From: a virus
Length of the DNA: 31,752 nt
Direction: 5' to 3' (one strand)
IMG/VR virus record: IMGVR_UViG_3300043446_001152
Span: 1-31,752 of that record
Shown here: piece by piece, positions 7,952 to 16,307 of the stretch
Layout of the letters: each line of letters opens with the position of its first letter
Position numbering within the stretch: position 1 is the stretch's first letter
Notes under the pieces: model-generated
What the model was told of the DNA's origin: nothing
The model's input: the letters and a program-made list of their open reading frames with translations, nothing else
Databases searched by the model: none
Position numbers and translations under genes: made by a program

Positions 7952-9277
7952 ATGAAAAGTTTTTTCCAATTTATTTCAGAAACAACTGCATCTCAGCAAG
8001 CTCAACGTCTTGGTCTTGTTGGTGATGGTCATGGTGGTTGGTATGATAAGCAGGGAGAGTTTGTAGCAAAAACGGAACTTGGTAAACTTAAGTTTTTTAA
8101 TAAGCGTCAAAGAGTAGGAGCAAAAGACCCAAAACAAACTGAAAAGGAAAAGACGATTGCTTCACCAGGATATAATGATCCTGCATTAATGCAACAACAA
8201 GCGGCACAACAGCAAGTTCAACAACAACCAGCACCAGAGCAACAACCTGCTGCACAGCAACCAGTTGCACAAGAACCACAGCAACAGGTCGGACCTCCTC
8301 CAGTTCCCAAAACAAAAGGAACTCTCACAATTGCCTTTGGTCGTTTCAATCCTCCTACGATTGGGCATCAACAATTGATGGATGTTGCTGCTCAATCTGC
8401 ACAAGCAGATGGTGGAGATTACTTAATCTATCCTTCTAGAAGTCAGGATAAGAAGAAAAATCCTTTAGATGCAGATACGAAAGTTTCTTATATGAGAAGG
8501 ATGTTCCCTGCTCATAGTGAGAGAATTGTAAATGACGCAAACAGCAAAACAATTTTTGATGTTCTTAAAAAAGCACACAATGATGGATATGCGAATGTCA
8601 GAATTGTTGGTGGATCTGATAGAGTTAAAGAGTTTGAAAAACTATCAGGTAATTATAATGGGCAACTTTATCAATTTGATAATATTGAAGTAGTCTCTGC
8701 TGGAGATAGAGACCCCGATGCAAAAGGTGTTGAAGGAATGTCTGCTTCAAGAATGAGGCTTGCTGCTGCAGAAGGAGATTTCCGTAAGTTTAGAGAAGGT
8801 CTTCCTCCTGATATGAAGCGTAAGGATGCATTAGAACTTTTTGATACGGTTCGTGCTTCCATGAACATTAAAGAAGGATGGGATATTTGGGAGATTGCTC
8901 CTAAGTTTGATTTTAGAACTTTAAGAGAAAATTATTTAACCGAATCTATTTTTAGAATTGGGGAAATTGTTGAGAATTTAAATACTGGGTTGGTCGGTCG
9001 TATTATTCGTAGAGGAACAAATTATCTGATTTGTGTTACAGAATCTGGTATAATGTTCAAATCTTGGATTAAAGATTTATCTGAATATACTGAAGTTAAA
9101 GTTGATGGAATAATGAGAGATAAAATGCATCCAAATACTTTAGTTGGAACTCTTGGTGCATTTAAAAATTATGCAAATAAAACTCCTGGAGCAATTGGAA
9201 CTGGAAAAGAGAATTTGCAAGCAGGAGGAAAACCATATGATATTCGTTATTTCATAAATAAATATAGAAAAAAGTAA
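7952..9277 (+). CDS. Cytidylyltransferase-like protein with head-targeting-like N-terminus
   Basis: 441 aa in three parts. The N-terminus MKSFFQFISE resembles the capsid-targeting peptides of T4 internal head proteins, with an IxE site (FISE) of the kind cut by the gp21 prohead protease. A Gln/Pro/Ala-rich linker covers about residues 70-120. The centre is a nucleotidyltransferase fold: GRFNPPTIGH at 130-139 contains the T-x-G-H signature, and SASRMR at 264-269 matches the (I)SxSxxR motif that binds the triphosphate. Cyanophage genomes often carry a gene annotated as cytidylyltransferase of this type; its substrate (NMN, pantetheine-phosphate or CTP-linked) cannot be told from motifs alone. 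The C-terminal 130 residues are unassigned. Confidence 0.85.
   Translation: MKSFFQFISETTASQQAQRLGLVGDGHGGWYDKQGEFVAKTELGKLKFFNKRQRVGAKDPKQTEKEKTIASPGYNDPALMQQQAAQQQVQQQPAPEQQPAAQQPVAQEPQQQVGPPPVPKTKGTLTIAFGRFNPPTIGHQQLMDVAAQSAQADGGDYLIYPSRSQDKKKNPLDADTKVSYMRRMFPAHSERIVNDANSKTIFDVLKKAHNDGYANVRIVGGSDRVKEFEKLSGNYNGQLYQFDNIEVVSAGDRDPDAKGVEGMSASRMRLAAAEGDFRKFREGLPPDMKRKDALELFDTVRASMNIKEGWDIWEIAPKFDFRTLRENYLTESIFRIGEIVENLNTGLVGRIIRRGTNYLICVTESGIMFKSWIKDLSEYTEVKVDGIMRDKMHPNTLVGTLGAFKNYANKTPGAIGTGKENLQAGGKPYDIRYFINKYRKK
9253..9260 (+). promoter_or_regulatory. Putative late promoter CATAAATA
   Basis: CATAAATA (one mismatch to TATAAATA) lies within the last codons of the cytidylyltransferase-like gene, 32 nt before the ATG of the 544-aa structural candidate. 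Confidence 0.45.
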
Positions 9278-9291
9278 AGTAAAGAATTTCC

Positions 9292-10926
9292 ATGGCTCAA
9301 ATTACAGGTGGAACTCATCGTGGTCACGCCGCTGGTGATACTGATATAGAAAAGGCAGCATCGCAGCTTGTTTCCGATATTAAATATAAGGCTAGAAAAA
9401 AGTTGAGTGGTGCGACTCATATGAATCCTGCTCAGGTTGCTCGTGAATATCAAACACTATTGGATGCATCTTCTGCCACTGGAGCAGTTAAAGCGATTGC
9501 AAAGAAAAAGTTGATGGGAGCTTCAGCACCTATTAGAAAGGAAGAATTTACTAATGGTGCTGAATTGGCAACGGAAAGTGTTGTTAATGCACTGTATAAA
9601 GTTTTTGTAGAGAAAAAAGAAGTTAGTATAGAAGAGCAAACTGAATATCTAAAAGAATTATATTCTAAAGTTAATAAAAAAGGCGAAAGACTTTATCATA
9701 TTATTGTAACGGATAAGAAGACTGGCAATACATATACTCGTGATGCGACTCGTGAAAAGATTTCCGAACTTCGTGCAAATCCAAATATTGCTTCAGTTGA
9801 AATGAGTGAGCGTCAGTTAGATTCTGAAAAAGAAAAAAATAAAGGAGAAAATACTGCTAAAGTAAAGGCAGGTAAAGGTTTAGATCCAGTTGGTCAGGAA
9901 GATGCTGATGTGAATAATGATGGTAAAGTAGATAAAACTGACAAGTATCTTAAGCATCGTAGAGATGTTCGTGGTGCTGCGATTTCAAAAGAAGAAGTTG
10001 AATATATTGAAGAAAGAGATGAAGGAAAGCCTGGTCTAATGTTTAAGAAGATTGCGGCAACGGCAGCAAAGAGATATGGTTCACAAGAAGCAGGTAATAG
10101 AGTTGCTGGAGCAATTCGTAAAAAAGTTCTTGCTAAAGAAGAAACCGAAGTAAAAGAAAAACCAGCAACTAGCGAAGAGAAAGCAAAAATTAAAAAGATG
10201 CAAACTCTTCATAGATTGATGAAAGCTGCCAAAGCAAAATCTTACTCTTCTGATATTGCTAAGGAAGAATTTATTGCTGATGCAGTAGGTAAAGACCAAA
10301 ATGATAGGCAGATTAAACCTATGCCTAAGGGGGCAAGTAATAAAGTTGTAATTGCTCCTGCCCCTAAAAATTTGATGGCTCATAATGAACTAGAAGGTGA
10401 GCAACTTGATGAGAAGATTACTGCTAAAACTGATATGGGCGCAGCAATCAGAGATTTTAAACAATCAACATCAAAGCAACTTGCAGGAAGAACGCAAGAG
10501 CAAAGAAGACAGGCTGCGATTGCTGCTGTTCTCACTGCTCGTAGAGGAGGTAAAAAATTGGGTGAAGAGGTAGATTGTGGTTATGATGATAAAGGTGGTG
10601 AAAAAGAAAAGGAAAGAGATACTCGTGGCGATTATGCAAAAACTAACTTAATTAAAAATAAATTGAGAGCAATGGGTGCTAAGAATCCTATTGTGATGGT
10701 TGCTGGATATGAACCAGAAGGTGAGCAGATTGATGAAAGTGAGCGTAGAGAAAGAGACCAAGAAACTTATGGTCTAGGGGGTCGTCCAGGAGATGACCGC
10801 CCTTCGAGACCACTTAATGCTCCTACTGGACCTAAGAAAAAACCAAAACCAAAAGTAAAAGATGTTAATAAGACTGCGATTGCTATGGTAATGGCTAAGT
10901 ATGGTGGTAAAAAGAACTTCATGTAA
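9292..10926 (+). CDS. Lys/Ala-rich structural or internal head protein candidate
   Basis: 544-aa highly charged protein, rich in Lys, Ala, Glu and Gly and probably mostly helical with disordered stretches. It repeats short acidic signatures with the (L/I)xE pattern cut by T4 gp21 protease (GEQLDE, GEQIDE, VEYIEE), suggesting processing during head maturation. [13 protein letters not shown] segment near residue 206 matches a Ca2+-binding dockerin/EF-hand loop (D-x-N-x-D-G-x-x-D). Similar repetitive proteins are annotated as virion structural proteins in cyanophages, but I cannot name a T4 counterpart. It has its own late-promoter-like site and follows the head-targeted cytidylyltransferase. 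Confidence 0.75.
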   Translation: MAQITGGTHRGHAAGDTDIEKAASQLVSDIKYKARKKLSGATHMNPAQVAREYQTLLDASSATGAVKAIAKKKLMGASAPIRKEEFTNGAELATESVVNALYKVFVEKKEVSIEEQTEYLKELYSKVNKKGERLYHIIVTDKKTGNTYTRDATREKISELRANPNIASVEMSERQLDSEKEKNKGENTAKVKAGKGLDPVGQEDADVNNDGKVDKTDKYLKHRRDVRGAAISKEEVEYIEERDEGKPGLMFKKIAATAAKRYGSQEAGNRVAGAIRKKVLAKEETEVKEKPATSEEKAKIKKMQTLHRLMKAAKAKSYSSDIAKEEFIADAVGKDQNDRQIKPMPKGASNKVVIAPAPKNLMAHNELEGEQLDEKITAKTDMGAAIRDFKQSTSKQLAGRTQEQRRQAAIAAVLTARRGGKKLGEEVDCGYDDKGGEKEKERDTRGDYAKTNLIKNKLRAMGAKNPIVMVAGYEPEGEQIDESERRERDQETYGLGGRPGDDRPSRPLNAPTGPKKKPKPKVKDVNKTAIAMVMAKYGGKKNFM

Positions 10927-10932
10927 TAAATA
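10925..10932 (+). promoter_or_regulatory. Putative late promoter AATAAATA
   Basis: AATAAATA overlaps the stop codon of the 544-aa gene and lies 30 nt before the 59-aa gene. One mismatch to TATAAATA; moderate support only. Confidence 0.35.
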
Positions 10933-10961
10933 AGACAGGATACTCTTCACAAGAGGTTATT

Positions 10962-11141
10962 ATGTCAGCTGTAATCGCATGGGCAATCGCTAATCAAGCA
11001 CTTATCGCAACTGTTCTTTTTGCAGTTTCAGAAGCACTTGGAGCAAACCCAAAGGTAAAATCAAACGGTATTCTTTCACTCATTCTTCTTCAAGTTCAAG
11101 GGCAACTGAAAGCAAAAGGTGCTAAGGATTTAACTCCCTGA
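10962..11141 (+). CDS. 59-aa small hydrophobic protein
   Basis: Starts at ATG 10962 after an AGAGG purine run (10951-10955) that can act as ribosome binding site. The sequence has a hydrophobic N-terminal half (VIAWAIANQALIATVLFAV) able to span a membrane, then a polar tail ending AKDLTP. It is a stand-alone cistron between a late-promoter-like site and a strong terminator, which argues that it is a real, separately regulated gene. Function unknown; a small membrane or virion-associated protein is possible. Confidence 0.65.
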   Translation: MSAVIAWAIANQALIATVLFAVSEALGANPKVKSNGILSLILLQVQGQLKAKGAKDLTP

Positions 11142-11160
11142 GTTTTTAACTCTAAATCGT

Positions 11161-11193
11161 AAAGGAGACCAAAAGTAAAGGTCTCCTTTTTTT
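11161..11193 (+). terminator. Strong intrinsic terminator
   Basis: AAAGGAGACC (11161-11170) pairs perfectly with GGTCTCCTTT (11180-11189) around a 9-nt loop and leads into a T run. The last T of the run is the first base of the TATAAATA late promoter at 11193-11200. Confidence 0.85.
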
Positions 11194-11200
11194 ATAAATA
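11193..11200 (+). promoter_or_regulatory. Late promoter TATAAATA
   Basis: Perfect T4 late consensus 31 nt before the ATG at 11231, directly abutting the upstream terminator. Confidence 0.8.
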
Positions 11201-11230
11201 TTACTAGAAAAAGAATTATAGGTAAGAAAC

Positions 11231-11998
11231 ATGGCTCTTTGGGGCATTTCAACAAACGCCGAGACTGCTGCTAATAATTATGCTATTCCCAAGTATTTGG
11301 GTAAGTATTCTTCTGCCACTGGTCTTTTTGAAGCAACTGATAGAAATAGAAGTCCTTATAACTGTTTTGCCGATAATCGTGGATGGATTCAAAGACATTA
11401 TAAGAGTACACATCATTCTGGAATTTCTACTCGCTATTGGGATTCCGTTTTAGTTCCTGTTATTGGATTGAATACATCAGGTGCTGGAACAAGTACGACT
11501 GGTTTAGGTCAAGCAACCCCAATTGCGGTTTTCTTTGAAGATCCAAACTTTGCCTCACCAATCAGTATAGGTGCTGGCGGAACTACTGGAATCGGTACAG
11601 GAACTACTGGATATGTTCATGTTGTTTGGAATGAAGCAGTTTATTGTAGTGCTGGTGCAACAGTTCTGATTACTCCTTCTACTGGTGCAAATATTGTTGC
11701 TACTGCTGCTTCTACTGGAGTTCCAGTTCAACTTAATGTTCCTGGTTTAGGGCAAACTGCAATTACTTTTAACGGGCAAGTAACCAATAGAATTGCTTTT
11801 GCTTTCACTGTACCTTCAACTGGTATTGGAACTGTTTTGAGAATTGCTACAGCAAACGGAGTAGTCGGAACAATTACTGATTTCTCTGGTGGTGCCGATG
11901 TAGATAAAGTTATTAATGGATTAGTTAAAAATATCGCTGGCGCTGGAACAACTTCTGGGGTTGGTATTGGAACGACTACTTTGACAATTAAAGCATGA
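11231..11998 (+). CDS. Gly/Thr-rich virion structural protein candidate
   Basis: 255 aa, starting MALWGISTNAETAANNYAIP. The N-terminal ~75 residues are mixed; the rest is built of Gly/Thr/Ala/Val-rich stretches (GTGTTGYVHV, GVGIGTTTLTIKA) typical of beta-structured virion fibre or decoration proteins. Proteins with a similar MALWG start are annotated as structural in other T4-like cyanophages, as I recall. A perfect late promoter directly upstream supports a virion role. No signal peptide. Exact position in the particle is unknown. Confidence 0.7.
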   Translation: MALWGISTNAETAANNYAIPKYLGKYSSATGLFEATDRNRSPYNCFADNRGWIQRHYKSTHHSGISTRYWDSVLVPVIGLNTSGAGTSTTGLGQATPIAVFFEDPNFASPISIGAGGTTGIGTGTTGYVHVVWNEAVYCSAGATVLITPSTGANIVATAASTGVPVQLNVPGLGQTAITFNGQVTNRIAFAFTVPSTGIGTVLRIATANGVVGTITDFSGGADVDKVINGLVKNIAGAGTTSGVGIGTTTLTIKA

Positions 11999-11999
11999 T

Positions 12000-12371
12000 A
12001 TGAGATTTGATGAATTGAATGAAAATAATTATTTGTTATTTGCTATAAAATTTTACGATAATCCTCAAGCAGTAACAATGGAGGATTTTGAATCCGATTT
12101 GAAACGAATTCGTTATGTAAAAAGATTATTAAAAAGATATAAAAATACAGGTGAATTGAAGACTCATTTGATTCTCAATCACCTGACAATTCTTTTTAAT
12201 GTCTTTAATGATGCTGCTGTTCCCTTATTGTTTTATAATTTAGAAAGTGAACTTTGGCCATCTATTAAAAGTTTTCTTCTTTTTCTGAATAGATTGCCAG
12301 AATATCCGAGAACACAAATTCATGATATAGAGCAAGATTATGAATGTTTATCTCAATTGCAAGCAATCTGA
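12000..12371 (+). CDS. 123-aa conserved-looking cyanophage hypothetical protein
   Basis: Starts one nucleotide after the previous stop; probably co-transcribed with the structural gene. The sequence is helical with a hydrophobic core (KTHLILNHLTILFNVF) and a basic patch (KRLLKRYKNTGELK). It resembles a small protein found repeatedly in T4-like marine phages near structural genes, but I know of no assigned function. Its TGA overlaps the next ATG (TGATG), so the two are coupled. Confidence 0.7.
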   Translation: MRFDELNENNYLLFAIKFYDNPQAVTMEDFESDLKRIRYVKRLLKRYKNTGELKTHLILNHLTILFNVFNDAAVPLLFYNLESELWPSIKSFLLFLNRLPEYPRTQIHDIEQDYECLSQLQAI

Positions 12372-12598
12372 TGGAAAGAAAAATAAATAAAATTATTGAT
12401 ATAGTTCACCAATTACGTGAAGATGGTATGGGTGCTGGTGCAGTTTCTGGTGCTCCTACAAATAATGCATCTAGTGGAAATATAGCAGGATTGCCACCTG
12501 ATCAACCCCCAGTTGATTTGAGAAAAGGAAGAAGAAGAAATTGGAATCCCTTCTTTAAGAATCTTGCAAAAATGCAAAGAAGAAAACCACTGCAATAA
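12371..12598 (+). CDS. 75-aa Pro/Arg-rich small protein
   Basis: The ATG at 12371 overlaps the previous stop and is preferred to an in-frame ATG at 12344 inside the upstream gene. The protein has a short helical start (MERKINKIIDIVHQL), a Gly/Ala/Pro-rich centre and a strongly basic tail (KGRRRNWNPFFKNL, QRRKPLQ). No family recognised. The basic tail could bind nucleic acid or another virion protein; this is inference only. Confidence 0.6.
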   Translation: MERKINKIIDIVHQLREDGMGAGAVSGAPTNNASSGNIAGLPPDQPPVDLRKGRRRNWNPFFKNLAKMQRRKPLQ

Positions 12599-12606
12599 TT
12601 AGAACA

Positions 12607-13029
12607 ATGTTTCCAACATCATCTACTGAAACAAAAATAGCACTCCTTGAAGAGCGCATTAATGTTTATGAGCAGATGATGGAACGTATTGATACTGCAA
12701 TTCAAAAGATTGGTGAAACAAGTCAAAATATTAGTCAAATGCTTGCAGTTCACAATGAAAAAATTGAGCAGTGTAATCGAACTGATAATTTAATTGTATC
12801 AATGATTGAAGATATTAAAAAATCTTCAAGAGAACAGCATGATGAAATTAGTAGAAAACTTGGAGAAAGAATAGATAATTTAGAAGAAAAGGTAGAAGCA
12901 ATATCTCAGTTCAAATGGAAGGCGGTTGGAGCAATTGCGATAGTTGTATTTTTAATCGGAGTCATTCCAACAGCAACTTCCCTCTTGACACGCCCATCAT
13001 CTCAGGTTACAATAGAGCAAGGAAAGTAA
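12607..13029 (+). CDS. Coiled-coil protein with C-terminal membrane anchor
   Basis: 140 aa. Residues ~8-100 form heptad-rich coiled coil (KIALLEERINVYEQ..., RIDNLEEKVEAIS), followed by one hydrophobic span near 104-125 (WKAVGAIAIVVFLIGVI) and a short tail. The layout matches XhlA/hemolysin-type and other small phage membrane proteins that cooperate with lysis proteins, though it lies far from the lysis genes at 19530-21237. A near-consensus promoter for the primase operon lies inside its last codons. Confidence 0.65.
   Translation: MFPTSSTETKIALLEERINVYEQMMERIDTAIQKIGETSQNISQMLAVHNEKIEQCNRTDNLIVSMIEDIKKSSREQHDEISRKLGERIDNLEEKVEAISQFKWKAVGAIAIVVFLIGVIPTATSLLTRPSSQVTIEQGK
12985..13013 (+). promoter_or_regulatory. 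Sigma70-type promoter of the gp61-nrdA-nrdB operon
   Basis: TTGACA (12985-12990), 17-nt spacer, TACAAT (13008-13013). Predicted start near 13020, 19 nt before the primase ATG. It sits in the coding end of the coiled-coil gene. Confidence 0.7.
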
Positions 13030-13038
13030 TCTTTTATA

Positions 13039-14013
13039 ATGGATTTGATTGATTCCAAGTACATTGGACTCGTATCTTCGCGTCTTCAAAAATTTAAAAG
13101 GGTTAAAGCGGATCTCTACAACTTCCGTTGCCCTATCTGTGGGGACTCCCAGAAGAACAAGAACAAAACAAGAGGATATATCTATCCCGTAAAAAATAAT
13201 ACAAACTTTAAGTGTCACAATTGTGGTGCTAGTTTATCCTTTAATAACTTTCTCAAAGAGTTAGATCCTGTTCTTCATAAGCAATATACACTTGAGAAGT
13301 TCAAAGAAGGTCATACGGGTAGAAACTTTGTGGTTGAGGAACCTACTTTTCAGTTTGTAACACCATCTTTTAAAAAAAGATTAGACTTACCAAAGGCATC
13401 TGAGAACCCTATTTCTAAACAATATCTTGAAAAGAGACTTATAAATCCTGATAAGTTTTACTTTGCTGACAAATTCCAAGAATGGACTAATACTCAAAAA
13501 CCCACATTTAGTAGAATTGTAAGAGATGAAAGTCGTATAGTCATACCACTATACACTAGCGAAGGTGAAATCTTTGGATTCCAAGGAAGAGCATTAGGTC
13601 CTAGCAATGTTAAATATATTACAGTGATTTTAGATGAAAGTATCCCCAAAGTCTATGGATTAGAAGGAGTAAACAAAAATGAAACAATCTACGTCACAGA
13701 AGGTCCATTTGATTCAACGTTTGTCAAAAATGCCATCGCAATGTGCGGATCGGATATTTTACTCGATAGTCTTGATTTGGGCAACGATATTGTGTACGTT
13801 CTTGATAATGAACCTAGGAACAAAGAAATCTGTAACAGGATCTCAAAACTCATCGATAGAGGTGAGAAAGTAGTAATTTGGCCAAGGTCAATTACTGAAA
13901 AGGATATTAATGATATGGTGCTCTCTGGACTTTCTGTTATGGATGTGTTAAAATCAAATACATATAAAGCACTAGAAGCAAAAATTAAATTCAATGAATG
14001 GAAGAAGGTATGA
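13039..14013 (+). CDS. 61: DNA primase, T4 gp61-like
   Basis: DnaG-type primase that lays RNA primers for lagging-strand synthesis with the gp41 helicase. The N-terminal zinc ribbon is CPIC at 31-34 and CHNC at 59-62. The Toprim core shows YVTEGPFDS with catalytic Glu near 221 and VYVLDNEP with Asp near 256. Length 324 aa is close to T4 gp61 (342 aa). It is the first gene of an operon with the two ribonucleotide reductase subunits, overlapping nrdA by 4 nt, so priming and dNTP supply are expressed together. Confidence 0.92.
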   Translation: MDLIDSKYIGLVSSRLQKFKRVKADLYNFRCPICGDSQKNKNKTRGYIYPVKNNTNFKCHNCGASLSFNNFLKELDPVLHKQYTLEKFKEGHTGRNFVVEEPTFQFVTPSFKKRLDLPKASENPISKQYLEKRLINPDKFYFADKFQEWTNTQKPTFSRIVRDESRIVIPLYTSEGEIFGFQGRALGPSNVKYITVILDESIPKVYGLEGVNKNETIYVTEGPFDSTFVKNAIAMCGSDILLDSLDLGNDIVYVLDNEPRNKEICNRISKLIDRGEKVVIWPRSITEKDINDMVLSGLSVMDVLKSNTYKALEAKIKFNEWKKV

Positions 14014-16307
14014 GTAACGGAACAAACGTAATTAAAAGGAATGGGTCAATTGAAAGCCTCAATCTGAATAAACTTCATTTGATGGTTGAAGAGGCATGTA
14101 AAGACCTTGCTGGAGTCTCTGCATCACAAGTTGAGATGCAGTCTGGTATTCAATTTTATGATGGAATTACAACAGCAGAAGTTCAAGAGATTCTGATTCG
14201 TTCTGCATCAGACCTAATTGATCTTGAGCACCCTAATTATCAATTTGTTGCTGCTCGTTTGCTTCTATTTGCGCTTCGTAAGCAATTGTTTGGTCGTATG
14301 CATGAGTGCCCCACGGTGCTTCAACATACTCAAAAATGTGTAGAATTGGGTGTTTATGATGCAGAGATTCTATCTCTGTATAACGTTGAGGAGTTTGAAA
14401 AACTTCAATCATTTATTGATCATGGTCGTGACTATCTGTTTACCTATGCTGGTCTTCGTCAGGTAGTTGATAAATATCTTGTGCAGGATAGGAGCACTGG
14501 GGCACTTTACGAAACGCCACAATTTATGTACCTATTGATTGCGGCGACAATTTTTTCAAAGTATCCCAAAGAAACACGTCTAGACTACGTGAGGAAGTAC
14601 TATGACGCAATCAGCAAGCACAAAATCAACATTCCGACTCCCATCATGGCAGGAGTTAGGACACCACTGCGACAATACGCTAGTTGTGTTCTTGTTGATG
14701 TTGATGACACCCTCGATAGTATCGGTAGTAGCGACCTGGCTATTATGCGCTATGTTGCTCAAAGGGCGGGAATCGGTATCAACGCAGGCAGAATCCGTGG
14801 TATCAACAGCAAAATCCGAGGCGGAGAAGTTGCTCATACTGGGGTTATCCCATTCCTCAAGAAGTTTGAAGCAACTGTCCGATGCTGTACACAAAATGGC
14901 ATCAGAGGTGGAAGCGCAACTGTACACTTCCCAATCTGGCACCAAGAAATAAGTGATATTTTAGTATTAAAAAATAACAAAGGAACCGAAGATAATCGTG
15001 TTCGTAAGTTAGACTACAGTATCCAAATCAGCAAAATCTTCTATGAACGATTCATCCAAAATGGAGAAATTACACTCTTCTCTCCACACGACGTTCCTGG
15101 TCTGTATGATGCTTTTGGCACTGATAGATTTGACGACCTTTATGTGGGTTATGAACGAGATGCATCTGTTCCAAGAAAAACTATTGGCGCTCAAGAACTC
15201 TTTCTGGACCTCCTAAAAGAACGTGCTGAGACTGGTCGTATTTACATTATGAATATTGACCATTGCAATTCTCACTCATCCTTTTTGGATAAGGTTGAGA
15301 TGAGCAATCTGTGTCAGGAGATTACACTTCCTACCAAACCAATTCAACATATCGATGACCCTGATGGTGAAATTGCTCTTTGTATCCTTTCTGCTATTAA
15401 TATTGGTAAAATTAAGACCAATGAGGATCTTGAAGTTCTTTGTGATCTTGCTGTTCGCAGTTTGGATGAACTCATTGATTTTCAAGGATATCCCGTTAGA
15501 GCAGCAGAAATCGCCACCAGAGCACGTCGCTCACTTGGAGTAGGTTATATTGGTCTTGCTCATTATCTTGCCAAGCACGGGGAGCACTACGATGATCCTG
15601 GTGCTTGGAAATTAGTTCATGACCTGACCGAAGCATTCCAATATTATCTGATTCAGGCAACTGTCAATCTTGCTAAGGAAAAGGGTGCTTGTGAATATTC
15701 GCAACGAACTAAGTACGGGCAAGGTATTCTTCCTATAGATACTTACAAGAAAGATGTCGATGAAATCGTTTCAAATAATTTGAAGTATGATTGGGAGAGT
15801 CTTAGACAGCAAGTGCTCCAGTATGGTGTACGGAACTCAACATTGTCCGCACAGATGCCATCGGAGAGCAGTTCCGTTGTGTCAAATGCAACCAACGGAA
15901 TCGAACCACCTCGCGGATACTTGTCCGTTAAGAAGTCGAAGAAAGGTCCACTCAAGCAGATTGTTCCTCAGTATCAAACTCTTAAGAACAATTATACGCT
16001 TCTTTGGGATATGCCTAGCAATACTGGGTATATTAATATTGTTGCAGTTATGCAGAAATTCTTTGATCAAGCGATTTCTGGAAACTGGTCCTATAATCCA
16101 GAAAATTATCCCAATAATGAAGTTCCTGTTAGTGTAATGGCACAGGACCTGTTGACTACATATAAGTACGGTTGGAAAACCAGTTACTACCAAAATACTT
16201 ACGATATTAAAACAGATGAAGTGGAGGAATCCAAACCATCTGTTGATGATTTAATTAACGATATTCTAAATTCGGAGGAGGAAGATTGTGAGTCTTGTAA
16301 GATTTAA
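14010..16307 (+). CDS. nrdA: Ribonucleotide reductase class I, alpha subunit NrdA
   Basis: Reduces ribonucleotides to deoxyribonucleotides with NrdB. Key residues are present: C226 (ASCVLVDVDD), the thiyl-radical Cys C435 with E437 (NLCQEI), C458 (LCILSAINIG) and the C-terminal redox pair in CESCKI. The RGGSATVHFP and PSESSSVVSNATNG substrate-binding motifs are intact. Length 765 aa is typical of class Ia. The ATG at 14010 overlaps the gp61 stop and has GGAAG upstream; an in-frame ATG at 13998 is possible but lacks a ribosome site. The stop lies 20 nt inside nrdB. Confidence 0.96.
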   Translation: MSNGTNVIKRNGSIESLNLNKLHLMVEEACKDLAGVSASQVEMQSGIQFYDGITTAEVQEILIRSASDLIDLEHPNYQFVAARLLLFALRKQLFGRMHECPTVLQHTQKCVELGVYDAEILSLYNVEEFEKLQSFIDHGRDYLFTYAGLRQVVDKYLVQDRSTGALYETPQFMYLLIAATIFSKYPKETRLDYVRKYYDAISKHKINIPTPIMAGVRTPLRQYASCVLVDVDDTLDSIGSSDLAIMRYVAQRAGIGINAGRIRGINSKIRGGEVAHTGVIPFLKKFEATVRCCTQNGIRGGSATVHFPIWHQEISDILVLKNNKGTEDNRVRKLDYSIQISKIFYERFIQNGEITLFSPHDVPGLYDAFGTDRFDDLYVGYERDASVPRKTIGAQELFLDLLKERAETGRIYIMNIDHCNSHSSFLDKVEMSNLCQEITLPTKPIQHIDDPDGEIALCILSAINIGKIKTNEDLEVLCDLAVRSLDELIDFQGYPVRAAEIATRARRSLGVGYIGLAHYLAKHGEHYDDPGAWKLVHDLTEAFQYYLIQATVNLAKEKGACEYSQRTKYGQGILPIDTYKKDVDEIVSNNLKYDWESLRQQVLQYGVRNSTLSAQMPSESSSVVSNATNGIEPPRGYLSVKKSKKGPLKQIVPQYQTLKNNYTLLWDMPSNTGYINIVAVMQKFFDQAISGNWSYNPENYPNNEVPVSVMAQDLLTTYKYGWKTSYYQNTYDIKTDEVEESKPSVDDLINDILNSEEEDCESCKI

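Noticed and set aside
7952-9277. Identification as NadR or RibF
   Set aside because: Motifs fit the wider nucleotidyltransferase superfamily only; no kinase or flavin domain is visible, so a specific name is not justified.
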